64,000 bases of DNA, taken from NCBI GenBank assembly GCA_027943335.1, contig BSBK01000522.1, forward strand, positions 613,501 through 677,500, read 5' to 3'. Shown piece by piece: positions 1 through 11,151 of the stretch; within the stretch, counting starts at the first letter, position 1; the number at the start of each line of letters is the position of its first letter. A program made the position numbers and the translations under genes. The stretch is from Chamaecyparis obtusa. Taxonomy: Eukaryota > Streptophyta > Pinopsida > Cupressales > Cupressaceae. The notes under the pieces are model-generated. The model was given only the letters and a program-made list of their open reading frames with translations. It was not told the DNA's origin and did not search any database.

Positions 1-1170
1 ATTATGGGCAAAGAATTGTGTTTAAAGTGAATTTTTTTAAGTTAAAAAAGAAACAAAAAACTTAGGGTTGTTTTATTTTATCATTTTAGTCAATTATTTT
101 GGCTTATACTGCCATGTAAGAAAACACAAACATTATGTAAGAAAACACAGCGCGTGGAAGAAATAACATAACGAATGGGGAAAAAACACAACACCAACTG
201 ATCATCGTGCCAAGAAAATTCAACTGCAACTGCAGCACCAAACATTTGATCACAATGGTCTCGACTCTAGGATTCTTATTTTTTAATTTGTTTTCGGGAA
301 AAGATCATGGAAAAAATGTAAGCTTTTTCTCTAATCAATCACATATTCTAAGTCATGTTACAAACTACAAAAAATATTAGACACCTGATTATCACTTGAA
401 ATAGATGTGTGAAAATTTTAAACAACATACCATTTTGTCAGCATCGCTGGTGGAATGAATACTGTTAAACCTCCATCTACATAGATTCATTTTCTAAAAA
501 ATATAATAGGTCTATGTGCAAGGTATCTGTAGTAAAAAATGACAATCTTCTACATGTCACTGTCCAGTGAAAAGATCTAAATAGTAAAATATAATATAAT
601 GATCTCAATTAGTAATAGATTGGAAAATCTAAAAAGCATAAAGTTTTTGTTTTTAGATTCAATTGTGATCCGAAATGTTGGTGCTAAAAACTTGAAAATG
701 GTTGAGTCCAGAAACAAAACATATCATTGATAATTAAAATTTAAAATGGACGATCATTTACATATATCTTGAAATGATGGAAGATGTAAACACAACATCA
801 ATCAGATCTTCTTTAGAATCAAACTGATATACAAACAAGGCCCTTGGTGACCTGAACAACTATGTTATAACACCTTTTCATGTAATTGTAACTTTAGGGT
901 TCATAGTATTCTATAAAGCTATAGTATAAATCTATTGATGAGTATCTATAAAAGAAAATTGCTCCAATTGATTGCAACTTTTGTCAGCTCTAAAACCATA
1001 TTGCAGCAAGTTGTATTTAATTAATCCTCATTGATTTTTTCCTTCTTGCACTTCATCTCATATAGGAAAATATTCACTTCATCTGTGGCTTGCACCAACA
1101 CCCTCCAGACCATGCCAAAATATGGAAACATTGAAATAGGACTTGGACTCCTATCGAAGAAAACAAATTA
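1..1170. other. Non-coding flank, nothing recognised
   Basis: AT-rich sequence with stops in all frames and no LTR, tRNA or recognisable exon. The longest open stretch reaching into it, on the minus strand at 1074-1418, is the complement of a PPR fragment and is not believed. Confidence 0.6.
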
Positions 1171-1400
1171 AAAAATGTTTTCTTGGGAGTTGTGGTTCTG
1201 ATGCCTGCACAATGTGAAAGCACATGCAAGGCATGTGAATTGTTTGACAGTGTACCTAAATGAAATCTGGTCTCGTGGACTGTCAATAGGAGAAAAATAG
1301 ATTTGGTGAAAATTTTTAAAGAAAAACATTCAAAGAAATTGTTCGCAAGTATAAATGTAACACTGAGCCACATTCTAGGATGTTGAAAAAACCACACGTG
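1171..1400 (+). pseudogene. PPR (pentatricopeptide) protein fragment
   Basis: The plus-strand frame reads an ACELFDSVP-stop-NLVSWTV block, which matches the plant PLS-type PPR consensus A-x-x-LFD-x-MP-x-(R/K)-N-VVSWTAMI. It is followed by KIFKEKHSKKLF and a TLSHILGC stretch, like the start of the next repeat. PPR proteins bind organelle RNA. One stop falls exactly where the consensus has Arg, so a CGA to TGA change is likely, and further stops follow. Only about two repeats survive, with no start and no C-terminal domain. A second PPR piece lies at 19400, beyond the nested insertions; whether both come from one gene cannot be told here. Confidence 0.6.
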
Positions 1401-2985
1401 AACAACTATGAATGACATGTTGAATTACTAGTCCCATGTTGAGTCATTCATCCAGATCCTCTTAGCAGGTCTTCAATTAAATTGTATTATAAATCATTTT
1501 CCCTTCCCCTAATGTTACAACTTACAGTGATAAATTTTTAGCAAACTATAAATTCTTGTATACATATTGTCATGAGTTGTCTTATGTGACTTTTGAAATC
1601 AAATAACAGTATGATCTGTACTCTTCTTTTCTTGGATGCAGTATAGTTATTTGTTGCCTCTTTGGGGTTTATCTCCCAAAACTAACTCATTAAAATTATA
1701 TAACAATGGAGGGCACTATCACATTCTAAAGGAGCATCACATTCAATAGTTATGGGGCAAGTGAAGAAATGAGACAACTATGAGAAGGATTTCTAATGTA
1801 TATTTTCCCAACTCGAAGTTCACAACAACCATCACATGATTATTTATATAATTTTTATGTTGTTGGTTTAGTTTTGAGTTTAGGATTTTCAGTTTATTGA
1901 TTATTTTTCTCCTGGTTCAGTATGGTTGGGTTTCAGTCTCAATCTTACTATATATTTATACATTTTTTGCTAAATTTTGTATCTTAGGCACCAAGAGTTA
2001 ACAAGTTTTGTTTGTCAAGATGAAATGATAATACCAATCATCAGTAAAGAAATCAAATTCTTTTTTGTCAGTTGTTAACCATCACCTTATTTCCCTCTTG
2101 TATGTACACTCGAACATTGGGTTATATGTTGGAGGCAGCTTGAATTCAAGCATAAATAAGAGGCGGTTCGTTACAAGTGGATCTTCAATTAGATAACACT
2201 CATTTTATTGGTGACTTTTCTCTAATCGTAGATAATTATCTAAAACTAGTTTATGGGACCTTAAAATGCCTCCATGCATTAACACAAGTTTGCAAGAATG
2301 ACTCTAATGAAGAAAAAGTGGAAGTTGTCATTATTGACCAAGAACTTTGCCTGAGGTGGCTAATGAAAAGATCAAGATTAATTCGACTAGGATGGATCAT
2401 TAGATTTTTGGTATATTATTTGGCATTTGTTACCACATGAAAGCTTCAAAAGTTGTGCATTGAGATCTCCCATAGGTAGGCTTCTTATCATTCACAAAAA
2501 TGGAAACAAACAAGGATAGGGTGATGAAGAAAGAGGTATTTTAATTAATATTTATACATTTTGTTTATCACCACCTTAGTCTTTGTGGATGGATAATATT
2601 AGAATGTGAGTTGTATATGGAATTGGGCTATATGTTCTTACAGTATAAGTTGCAAGGGGTGATTTACTCCCGATCAGAGTCCTGACTTCAAAACCAAAAT
2701 AGTAGAAAATCAAAAAAGACAATTGTAACCCTTTTCTACAGTTTTATCAACAAAAAAAATATAAATGAAAATTCAACTTCACTTGAGATCACAATATTTG
2801 TAGCATGTAATTGATCATAATCTGAATAATGAACCATATCAATCAGAATCAGATTGAACATTTTCATATCTGATTATTGGATTTCCAACCATCTGTATCA
2901 TGTTAAATTAATGCATGTGTAATATAGGTTTTGAAATGTTTTTTAATTTCATCGCTAAAGACTTGCCAACTGAATTGAATTGCAG
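1401..2985. other. Non-coding, no confident feature
   Basis: AT-rich DNA with no recognised protein or repeat. An 87-codon open frame at 2177-2440 resembles nothing I know and has no intron signals that would link it to the transporter exons downstream, though it could hold a decayed upstream exon of that gene. Confidence 0.5.
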
Positions 2986-3720
2986 GTTTCAAACAAGTTG
3001 AGTACACCAGTCAAAATTATTTGGAAGTCTTTCAGCCTTATGTTCTTTTCTATGAGATCACTTCAACAACCAACTATCATTCTTCAATTCCTGAGAATCT
3101 TTTCAATTTCCTTCCTTTATCTTAATTAGAATTTATTTCATTGATAGTTTCATTTGTTGGATAATATGGAGTAACACTCAAACTCCTTTCCTTTGTATAT
3201 TATTATTTCTTGAGATGATTTTATATAGTGAACACATTTTGAGAAGATAAAAAGTACTTCAAGTCATTGAAGATGGTTGGTTAAAATCTATTTTTTCTTA
3301 CTGTAACAAATATCTAATTTGATATAAAATATATAGGAATGGGGAGATTGTTTTATGTTAGCTACCATTGTCTTAGGTGCTACACAAGTAATTTTTATTA
3401 TATCACTCTAGTAATTATCAGAGAACTCAACAACATTATGTATTTATTATTTAATGTATTGTTGGCAGTCTCCTTTGGGTGTTGCAACTAGGGCCATTGT
3501 TGGGCATGCTACTGCTACTTCTGTTGTAGTTTTAGATGGAGCCTTTTTTGCCCTGTATATTTTAGAAAAAATGGTTAGTATTATTTCTCTCTCCATCCTT
3601 GCATGCTTTGTGAGTTTGTGATTTTCACCAACATATTTGAATAATATATCTCAGGTTGGCTACATGGGTGGTGTATTATTCCTTTTATTTGTTGTGGAAA
3701 CACTCTTGGGAGATTTTTAA
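2986..3720 (+). pseudogene. CMT1/GDT1-like chloroplast membrane transporter, 3' exons
   Basis: Three exon-like blocks in order. Block 1 (2986-about 3054, after a TTGCAG acceptor) reads VSNKLSTPVKIIWKSFSLMF, like the segment before the second conserved motif of plant UPF0016/GDT1 proteins. Block 2 (3469-3573) reads SPLGVATRAIVGHATATSVV and on to a YILEKM end, matching the SPLGVASGAIAGH type block. A GTTAGT donor and a CTCAG acceptor bound an 81-bp intron. Block 3 (3655-3720) reads VGYMGGVLFLLFVVETLLGD then F and a stop, where the family also ends. The family moves Mn/Ca across chloroplast envelope or thylakoid membranes. The E-x-G-D-(R/K)-S motif expected at the end of block 1 is scrambled by a frameshift, so this is a pseudogene or a badly decayed copy. 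Introns are kept, so it is not a processed copy. Confidence 0.72.
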
Positions 3721-4714
3721 ACATTTACCATCCCAATTATGAGCTCTACTTTTCTCTATGTTCATCTTCTAAAGGCTAGTTTCATCATCGATATCTAATT
3801 TACCATTTCTAAATTCATACATATGGAAAGCTTACTGAGCACAACTTGAAGTGTTTGATGGTCTAATGAAGACTATTTCAATTGGGTTTTTAATAGAAGA
3901 GAAATGATTTGTGGGACAGTGAAAACCAAGTGAAAATATGTTTATCTATTCAAAATATAGATCATTCAGTGGTTGTTTTTTCTCATACATGGTATGTAAG
4001 TCATTTAGTATTACTTTATTTGAAATGTTACCCCTATTTCTAAGGGTCTTTAATTATGATTCCAGAGAATAAATATCGTGTATGAAAAATCCCATTATGT
4101 GTAGCCCAGCTCTATTTGTATCAAACTTTGTAAGAGTTGACAGATAGTTTGAATGAAGGAAAAATGGCAGCTGTCATGTTTCAAAGTTTGCAGAACAAGT
4201 CAGATCCCAAAAGCCTCCTTACTAGCTGTGACCTCTAAGTTTAGGTCTTTTAGTTTACTTTGAATAAAATCTTTAAAAAAGAGTTTGCATTGTTATGTTA
4301 AATGGGAAATTGTACAGACTTAGAAATATTTTTGTTGAAGAAATTGATGGTTACAACTTTAAGACATAAGGGCCGTTATTTCATATATGCATTGTAACTA
4401 TTAGCATTTTTTTACATCCTTATTTTGTTGTTATGGTTGCAGATCATTGTGGGAATGCTTTCTGAACATAGAGAAGTTAACTGGTACAGATTGGGCACTA
4501 GTGAGCACAATGATGGCAAAAAAAACTACTACACTAAAAGTCGGGTACCTTTGTGCATTGTTGTTTTAATTTTTTAATTATTTCATATGGTCTTGATGTT
4601 TGTGAATTTTATTTCCCTTGATCTTTTTCTCTTATGCTCATCTCACTTATGAGTTTCTTTTTAGGGAAACAATATAATGATAATCTTGCTTATTGTTACT
4701 GTTAGAATTGATAT
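3721..4714. other. Non-coding flank downstream of transporter relic
   Basis: Mostly featureless. At about 4443-4541 a stretch after a TTGCAG is open in one frame (ML-SEHREVNWYRLGTSEHND) and looks exon-like, but I do not recognise it. The left boundary of the next retroposon lies at about 4715. Confidence 0.4.
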
Positions 4715-4806
4715 TGTTTTTTATTAAGTAAAACGGGTTTTACAGGGTTCTTGAAACCCACAACATCTTAAAATATTGTAATTAAGAGATCAAGTCTTAA
4801 GGAAGT
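4715..4806 (-). mobile_element. 3' tail of L1-like retroposon, copy 1 (left part)
   Basis: On the minus strand this ends in an L1-style tail (AACCCTGTAAAACCCG, then TTACTTAATAAAAAAC). It aligns by eye with the 3' end of the second copy at 48439-48530. It is cut off from the body of the element at 18488-19273 by the LTR element inserted at 4807. The 3' end is A-rich but short, and no clear target duplication was found for this copy. Confidence 0.55.
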
Positions 4807-4991
4807 TGTATCATTAGAAAATGGAAGCACTTCCATATAGGATAGGTTTATCCCTCTGAGTAAGTGGTCTGGGATCATGTCAAGCACCTTGAATAGGTCT
4901 TTGAATGGATCTGGATTTTTCCCCCTATTCTGCTTCTCTCTCCTTTTTCTAGCCTATTTCTGGTACCTGGTCCTGAGAAATTGAGATATTA

Positions 4992-5104
4992 GACCTTAGG
5001 GTCAAGGTTGACCTTCTGGGTCAAGGTTGACCTTGACTCTAACCTAGGTCACAGTCGACCTCAACTCTAACCTAGGTTAAAGTCGACCATGACCCTGACC
5101 CTGG
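4992..5104. repeat. Palindromic GGTCAAGGTTGACC array in LTR U3
   Basis: Perfect copies of GGTCAAGGTTGACC at 5000-5013 and 5019-5032 are followed by degenerate GTCGACC/CCTAGGT units. Each unit is itself an imperfect dyad. The 3' LTR keeps a shorter version at about 17141-17200. It lies about 200-300 bp upstream of the TATA box, where LTR enhancers usually sit. A role as a transcription-factor site is inference. Confidence 0.6.
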
Positions 5105-5304
5105 ATCTAAATTTCAAATTATGGAGGTTTCGAGATGTCGGGCTTCAGAAAGTTCTATTTCCCGCTTCTGGGATGGCTGTTTTGGATTTTGAAACAGTAA
5201 ACTCTTAAATTGTATTTAATCTAGGTCCATTTCTAAGTGTTAAGGCCTAATTGGAATTTAATTCCCCTATGTTTTCCCCTCTAGAAGTTTGTGCCCTAGA
5301 TCAC

Positions 5305-5313
5305 TATAAAAGG
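5305..5313 (+). promoter_or_regulatory. LTR TATA box
   Basis: TATAAAAGG, conserved at 17399-17407 in the other LTR with the same flanks (GATCAC before, AAGCCTTCC after). This is the likely core promoter for the element's RNA. Confidence 0.6.
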
Positions 5314-6367
5314 AAGCCTTCCTCCTCTCATTTTCACCAAGCAACTTCATAGAAATTCACTTTTCATGATTAAGCTCTGAAGTGTAATCAAGAAATCAAG
5401 CAAGAAATAAGGAGAAGAAAATAATTCAAGCATTCATTCATCCTCAAGCATTCATGGTCCAATTCATCAAGGGGATACATTGTTAGCCATTGAAGGATTC
5501 AATCTCTTTGGAGCCCTCTTGTTGAAGATTTTTCCATCCACATTCATCCAAGCTTCTTCCTATTCCAAGATCTAATCAAGATTGGTGTTGAAGATCTAAT
5601 GAAATTTATTTGAGACATCCTACATGCAATTCCACATTCATTTGGAGCATCCACACTTGTGGATTCAAGGATTCAAATCCTCCACAAGGATTTCAACATA
5701 AGCAAGGTGAATAGTTCTATTTACTTTGTTTATATATTACATTTCAAGGTTGATTCCAAGCTGGGGTTTGACCAAGGAAAACCCCTCATCCTAACAACAA
5801 AAACCCTTTTTTCTTGTAGGTGCAGGTGTGGGACGATGAATATCAGTACAAATCTAGATACCCTTTTTGGTGAACTTCTGAGATTTGTGAACAAAATTTC
5901 TGTCGGAGTTGTTTAAGGTCAAGGACAACTTCCAGTGGGGTCAAGATTGTACCCCGAGGTAAGATCTTACCTCGATCCTGAGTTCAAGTATGACCTTGCT
6001 CTGTAAGACAGAAGGTTTATGGGTTTTCTCTATTTCTGCATTTCCAGGCTAGATTTGATTGTCGAATCTCCCGAAACTAAACACAGATATCAGAAAATAG
6101 TCTTTTCAAGATTTACCCTATTTGAGGTTAGTATTTGTCTTCTATTCATTTAAGTTTTCAAGCACACACTTTGTTATAACAAACTATAGGGTTTCCTTCC
6201 TTTCTTCACATTCTCCATAGTTTGTTTCATTTGTGCATTGATTCACTTCCTTGTGGTTAATAAATTTGGATCTCTCCTTTGGGAATTTGGATTAGGGATA
6301 GATCCTATATTCCCCCACACATTCAATACATCACATTTCTCATACTCTTCCATTTTTACACGTTACA

Positions 6368-6611
6368 TTTTGTTGAACCCGACATGCTTACCCCTTTCTT
6401 TTGTGGAAATTAGATGCCCTATTGTGTTAGATTTCCCTTTGTATTATCTTGTGTGTTCACCTACATGTTACATTTTGGTGAACCCACGATAGACAAATCT
6501 TTCTTTTATGGTGTTAGAGCTTGCATGAATTAGATTTATTTTATGTGTTTGCATCTCATATAAAATTAAAATATTTTGTGTTTTCTTACTTCAGTTCATT
6601 TGCATTGGTAT
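6368..6611 (+). other. Primer-binding-site region and leader of outer element
   Basis: Directly after the LTR end comes TTTTGTTGAACCCGACATG. About 104 bp later (6471-6485) the same TTACATTTTG-x-TGAACCC pattern recurs as TTTTGGTGAACCCACGAT. One of these should be the primer site, but I could not match either to a particular tRNA. The rest of the stretch up to the first gag ATG at 6612 is an untranslated leader. Confidence 0.45.
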
Positions 6612-8575
6612 ATGAGTTTTACTACATCTAGTCCTAGTTATAATATTCCGGTTAGATGAAGTCGTAGACTTATGGGTGCTTTTTGATCCTGAGTTTTCTT
6701 CTCCTTTCCTTAGGATCCCAGATGACAATTTGATTATTCATGATTCCAATCCTACTATGGAGAAAAACTCTTCTCACTCATCTCATGATGAGGATGATGC
6801 TTTAAGAGTTCCTCTTGAACAAGTCCAAAAAATTTCAATCAAACTTGATAAAATGGGTAATTGGCTTATTCAAGAAAACCATAATCAAGATTCTATTCAA
6901 GCTATAGAGACTCTTAAGAAAGTTTTTCATGATAGTGATTAAGGTGTTAATCTCTTATGTGGTATTATTCATCTTGTGCATTCAAATGTTAAACCTTTAG
7001 CTCAAGAAGCTCAAGATTTTGGATTTACTCCTCTTGTCACTAGTGTGGAACCCTCTTCTATTCATTTTACCTAGTATTCCTATTTATACTCCTCCTTTGG
7101 TGACTGTGATGGTTCCCTCTATTCCTATGAGTGTTCCTCCTATGTCCCTTCCTACATCACAACCTTCTTATCATAATTTTCCTTTTACTTATTCCAATCC
7201 TCTTCCAACTGTAGTTCCAAGTGTTCCTCCAGTTGTGTCTTCCATTCCTGCTACTTCATACACTTTACCTAGTGTTTCTAATGTTTATATGCCTCCTATT
7301 TCCTCTAATGATTCAACAATCATCAATTTGGCTCAAACTATGTCATCTTTACAATAACAACTTCCATTCTTGACTCAAAACAACTTTAGCATTCCTACAT
7401 GTGACATGGGAAGTCCTTTATCCCTAGACATCATTCATGCTCATGTTCCTTAGCAAGCCGATATGCCTCGTCTTGAAAATTACAATGGTAAGGGAGACCC
7501 TGTTCATCATGTTAAAACATTTCAAATCCTTTGTAGTGATTATGCTCATGACCATAGGATTTTAGCCAAGTTGTTTGCTAGAAATTTTCATGACAAGGCC
7601 TTACAATGGTATTGTTCCTTGTCTCCTTATTCTATTGACTCTTTTCCAAAACTTGCTAATGCTTTTATTCAACAATTTCAAAATAACATTGGTCTGCAAG
7701 TGTCTTTGATTGATTTGATGCATTGTAAGCAAAACACTAAGGAAAAATTGACTGATTTTATTGGTAGATTTAAGCATTTGTATGCTCAGATTTCCTATCA
7801 TGTTCCTAATATGGATATTCAATGTATGTTTATTTCAAATTTGTAAAAGGATATTAGAGATAAGATTCTGCTTACTGAATTTACCTCTTTTCAACAACTT
7901 TGTGCAGCACTTCATCATTATCAATTACAAATGAGTCAATTTGAGAGAAACACTCCAATGGCTCCTATTCCAGTTGATAAGAGTGATGTTGCTCCTAATC
8001 CAAAAAAAAAATAAAAATTCAACAACTATGTCAAGATAAATAAACAAGTGAATGCAGTTGCTGATCAAGTTGTTGTTGCATCCCACAATGCCACTTCTAC
8101 ATCCACTACTTTTTGACTGAATCGTATGTTTTCTCCTCTTTCTGAATCATTAAATTCTATTATGAATAGGTTGTTAACTGCTAATATGATTACTTTACCT
8201 CCTATTCAACCTCTTTTACCTGCTACAGTGGCATCCAAATCCTTTGATCCTAAAGCTTTTTGTCAATATCATCGTCGGAATGGTCATGATACTAAGAAGT
8301 GTTATTCTTTAAAACATAAGGTTCAAGATTTAATTGATTTGAACACCTTATTTGATGATAATCTTGATGGTAGTGGGGACAAATATGTCTCTCCTCCTAA
8401 ATCTACATGAATCCTTTACCTACACATGATACTAATACCATTGCTCAACCATTTTCTATGGATATTGTTTATGATTCAAAGATGGATGATCTTAATCACA
8501 TTTTTAACCATGTGCAGTATGTTGTTCAATCTGTATCTCCACCTCAGCCTCAATCTCAAGTTCCACCCCAACCTC
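6612..8575 (+). pseudogene. gag of outer non-autonomous element (5' part)
   Basis: Degenerate gag coding in two frames. The N-terminus begins at the ATG at 6612 (MSFTTSSPSYNIPV) with an early TGA. A Pro/Ser-rich linker (7019-7357) follows, then a capsid-like core at 7463-about 7960 (MPRLENYNGKGDPVHHVKTF, ALQWYCSLSPYSIDSF, FIGRFKHLYAQI), which is the retrotransposon gag pattern. A CCHC-type knuckle, CQYHRRNGHDTKKC, sits at about 8260-8300. The coding ends in a Pro/Gln-rich tail (PQPQSQVPPQP) exactly at the chromovirus insertion, and resumes at 14519. Gag would form the virus-like particle and package RNA. Several stops and at least two frame changes make it non-functional. Confidence 0.75.
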
Positions 8576-9232
8576 TGATGCAGGAGCATCTTGGGTCCTT
8601 GGCAGTCCTATGTCACCAAAAATAGAGTTGATTTTGTTTGTGTTGCTCGGTTCCTACTTTGACCAAGTTGGTTCGGTGTTGCTCAGTTTCCTTTGTTCAC
8701 CGGTGTTGGTCGGTTATCTCTTTGACGCTCGGTGATGCTTGTTTGGCACTCGGTTGGCTTTTCTTACCGATGAGTTTCTTTTGAGTTCTATTGAGGCCGG
8801 CTAAAGTATTTATTATGGGTCACAGATTTAATGATCGTATCTATTATTGGGAAGCGTGTGGACCTAGATCTAGTCATCACTTCTATTGATTGTGGATCTA
8901 AAGGCCGACTCAGTTCGGTAGCCTCTAGTATAAATGCAGTTGTTTGGTTAGAGTTTAGAGAGTCAGTTTTTGGATAGAAGATAGGAGATAGAAAAGTAGA
9001 GATTATTGGCAGATCCTCGAATCTTTGAGGACTTTTGTATTTTATTGTAATATCTGGCCTAAACCGTGAAGGCCTTACAACTCAGCATGTATGAATCAAT
9101 TTCAAGATAATATATGAAAGTTTTGCATTCTCTCTCTCATTATTGTATGTTGTTGCTTCCGCATGTTTTTCTGCAAGGTGGACCTGGTAGGGTGTGCCAT
9201 TCCTTGGCCCCTCCCTTCCTCTGCTTGCATCA
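8576..9232 (+). repeat. 5' LTR of chromovirus
   Basis: 657 bp, TG...CA. A TATA-like TATAAATGC sits at 8929 after the shared CAGTTCGGTAGCCTCT. The 3' LTR differs by many substitutions and by an extra duplicated CACTCAGTGA-containing unit near 13987-14010, so the insertion is not recent. Confidence 0.92.
8929..8937 (+). promoter_or_regulatory. Chromovirus LTR TATA box
   Basis: TATAAATGC here, TATAAATTT at 14210-14218 in the 3' LTR, in identical context. Likely core promoter. Confidence 0.45.
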
Positions 9233-9234
9233 AG

Positions 9235-9250
9235 TGGTATCAGAGTGAGC
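9235..9250 (+). other. Primer-binding site, initiator Met tRNA
   Basis: TGGTATCAGAGTGAGC begins two bases after the LTR end. The first eleven bases are the standard plant complement to the 3' end of initiator tRNA-Met, the usual primer of chromoviruses. Confidence 0.9.
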
Positions 9251-9411
9251 TGATTTCTGGATCTAGGTTTGTGAATCTAGATTTGAAGGTTCCTTCTTAT
9301 GAAGCCCTAGTTGAATTGTTGTGGGGTAGTAGATTGCGATTTGACCTGCAACTGCAGAGGGTTTTCAAGATAGTTCATGGGAGGTGAGATGCAGATCCAT
9401 GATTGGCAGAC

Positions 9412-10359
9412 ATGTTGAGACAAATTGCTGCTAGATTAGAAGCTGTTGAAATCGCCTAGAGAAGAGGAAGACATCTTGAATATGTTAGTGATGATGAAAT
9501 TAAGGTAGAACAAGGTGATGTAGAACCTGTACCTGTGATGGATCAAGGTGAAGAAAGATTCTTGAAGGCTTTGACAAGTCTGAAGTCTACACCACACTTC
9601 AATCCTCCTAAGTACAGTGGAAAATTGGATTCTGATGAATTGGTGGATTGGATCAGAGAGATGGAAAAGTATTTTGAGTAAAAGAAGGTGAAAATTGCAA
9701 GCACAAAGTTGAAAAGTCATGCATCCTTATGGTGGGAACATCTGTAGCTGGACAGAAAGAGGAAAGGAAAAGAAAAAATCAAGGTATGGAATAAAATGGT
9801 GAATAAATTGAAAGGAAAGTTCTTACCTTGTGATTATCAGATTAACCTAGTTAGGCAAATGCAAAGTTTAAGGCAAAAAGATATCTCGGTAAAGGATTAT
9901 ACTAAGGAATTCTATAGATTAGATATCAGATCTGGACATGATGAAGATGATGTGGAAAAAATTGCTAGATACCTGAATGGTTTGAGAGTTTCCATCTAGG
10001 AAGAAATCAGTTTGGTCAAGTTGGAGAACATTGAAGAGGCTTATCAATTTGCATTGAAAGCTGAGGAGAAATTGAACAAGAGACATGAGCAAAGACAAAG
10101 AGGTAGAGGTGGTAGATTTCCTAGAGGAAGAAGTAGATCCCATGGTGAAAACAGTAGGTCTAAACCAGAAAAGACAAATCTGGATAAAGGCAAGACCGAG
10201 TGGAAAGGTGAAAGTTCATCTAGAGGCAGAGGCAGTAACTAACAAGGTGGTTATAACAGAGGTGGTTTCTGAGGAAGTTGTTACAATTGTGGAGAAGAAG
10301 GACATAGATCATTTGAGTGTACACATGCAAGTAAGAAGGCTGGTAACAATAGAAATGCT
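9412..10359 (+). pseudogene. Chromovirus gag
   Basis: Starts at the ATG at 9412 (MLRQIAARLEAVEIA). A gag core follows: PPKYSGKLDSDELVDWI, HASLWWEHL, VRQMQSLRQKDISVKDYTKE and FYRLDIRS. Then come an Arg/Gly-rich basic stretch (about 10090-10240) and a CCHC zinc knuckle, CYNCGEEGHRSFEC (about 10282-10323), for RNA packaging. All pieces share one frame with the protease downstream, as expected for a chromovirus with a single gag-pol ORF. Stops interrupt it at about 9460, 9679, 9745, 9997, 10240 and 10270. Several are one transition away from Trp, Gln or Arg codons. Confidence 0.85.
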
Positions 10360-11151
10360 TTGGTGCAAGAAGAGTCACCGAATGAACCAGAGAAGGAAAA
10401 TAACTTGATGGTAAGAAGAGAACTTTGGAATGAAGTTAAAAAGGAAGATTTGGTAAGGAAATTTTTTTTCAAGACCAGATGTAGAGTTTCTGATAAAGTT
10501 TGGAAGGTAATCATTGACAGTGGTAGCTCAGAGAATCTAGAATCTAAGAAAATGGTCACAAAGTTGCAGTTGAAAAGGTTGGAACATCCGAAGCCCTATC
10601 AGATTTCATGGATCAAAGATGAGCATACACTCTTGGTAAGTGAACAATGTTATGTGAATTTGAAAATTGGAAAGTACTATGATAAGGTGTTATGTGATAT
10701 CATGCCTATGGATTGTTGTCATATTTTGTTGGGTAGACCTTGGAAATATGATAGACATGCTATATATGATGGGAGATTGCATAAATATACTTTTTGGGCT
10801 GATGGAAGAAGACAAATTTTGTTACCTTTGTTTGAAGAATCTGTTAGTAATTTTGGCACATCTGTGAAAGTTTGCTTGATGGAAGGAAGAAATTTTGTTA
10901 AGGATTTGAAGAAGAATGACGTATGTTTTGTTATGATTCCTAACAAACCGAGTAAGAAAATAGAGGATAGTGTCCCTGAGGAGATTGATAAGTTACTCAC
11001 CGAGTATAATGAAATCATTTTTGATAATGTACCTGATGGTTTGCCACCAAAGAGAAGCATTGATAATTGTATGGATCTAATCCCTGGAGCTAGTTTACCG
11101 AATAAGGCACCTCATCAATTAACACCTACCAAGAATCAGGAATTGAACTGA
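10360..11151 (+). pseudogene. Chromovirus protease and start of RT
   Basis: 263 open codons continuing the gag frame. The retropepsin active site VIIDSGSSENLESKKM is intact (D-S-G). Later ILLGRPWKYDRHAIYDG marks the end of the protease fold, the usual ILLGRPW motif of Ty3/gypsy proteases. A linker follows, then the N-terminal RT segment (LLTEYNEIIFDNVPDGLPPK). It ends at adjacent TGA and TAG codons at 11149-11154, at a position where related elements have Arg/Lys-Gln, so both stops are probably decay. Confidence 0.87.

Larger units (their letters stand above)
4807..6367 (+). repeat. 5' LTR of outer gag-protease element
   Basis: Matches 16954-18487 along its whole length with scattered substitutions and small indels. 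It starts TG and ends CA (GTTACA at 6362-6367). The largest length difference is in the palindromic GGTCAAGG array near 5000, which is longer here than in the 3' copy. A TATA box lies at 5305. Short open frames inside it (for example 5659-5916 and 6238-6492) have no known similarity. Confidence 0.85.

Noticed and set aside
1074..1418. 114-codon minus-strand frame
   Set aside because: Complement of the PPR fragment; no similarity of its own and no promoter context.
9163..9387. 74-codon plus-strand frame across the LTR end and primer site
   Set aside because: It spans the LTR/primer-site junction and leader, which have a known non-coding role.
10085..10408. Second plus-strand frame inside gag, and several minus-strand frames at 9436-13521
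   Set aside because: Out-of-frame shadows of the gag-pol coding sequence, rich in basic or hydrophobic runs caused by purine bias.
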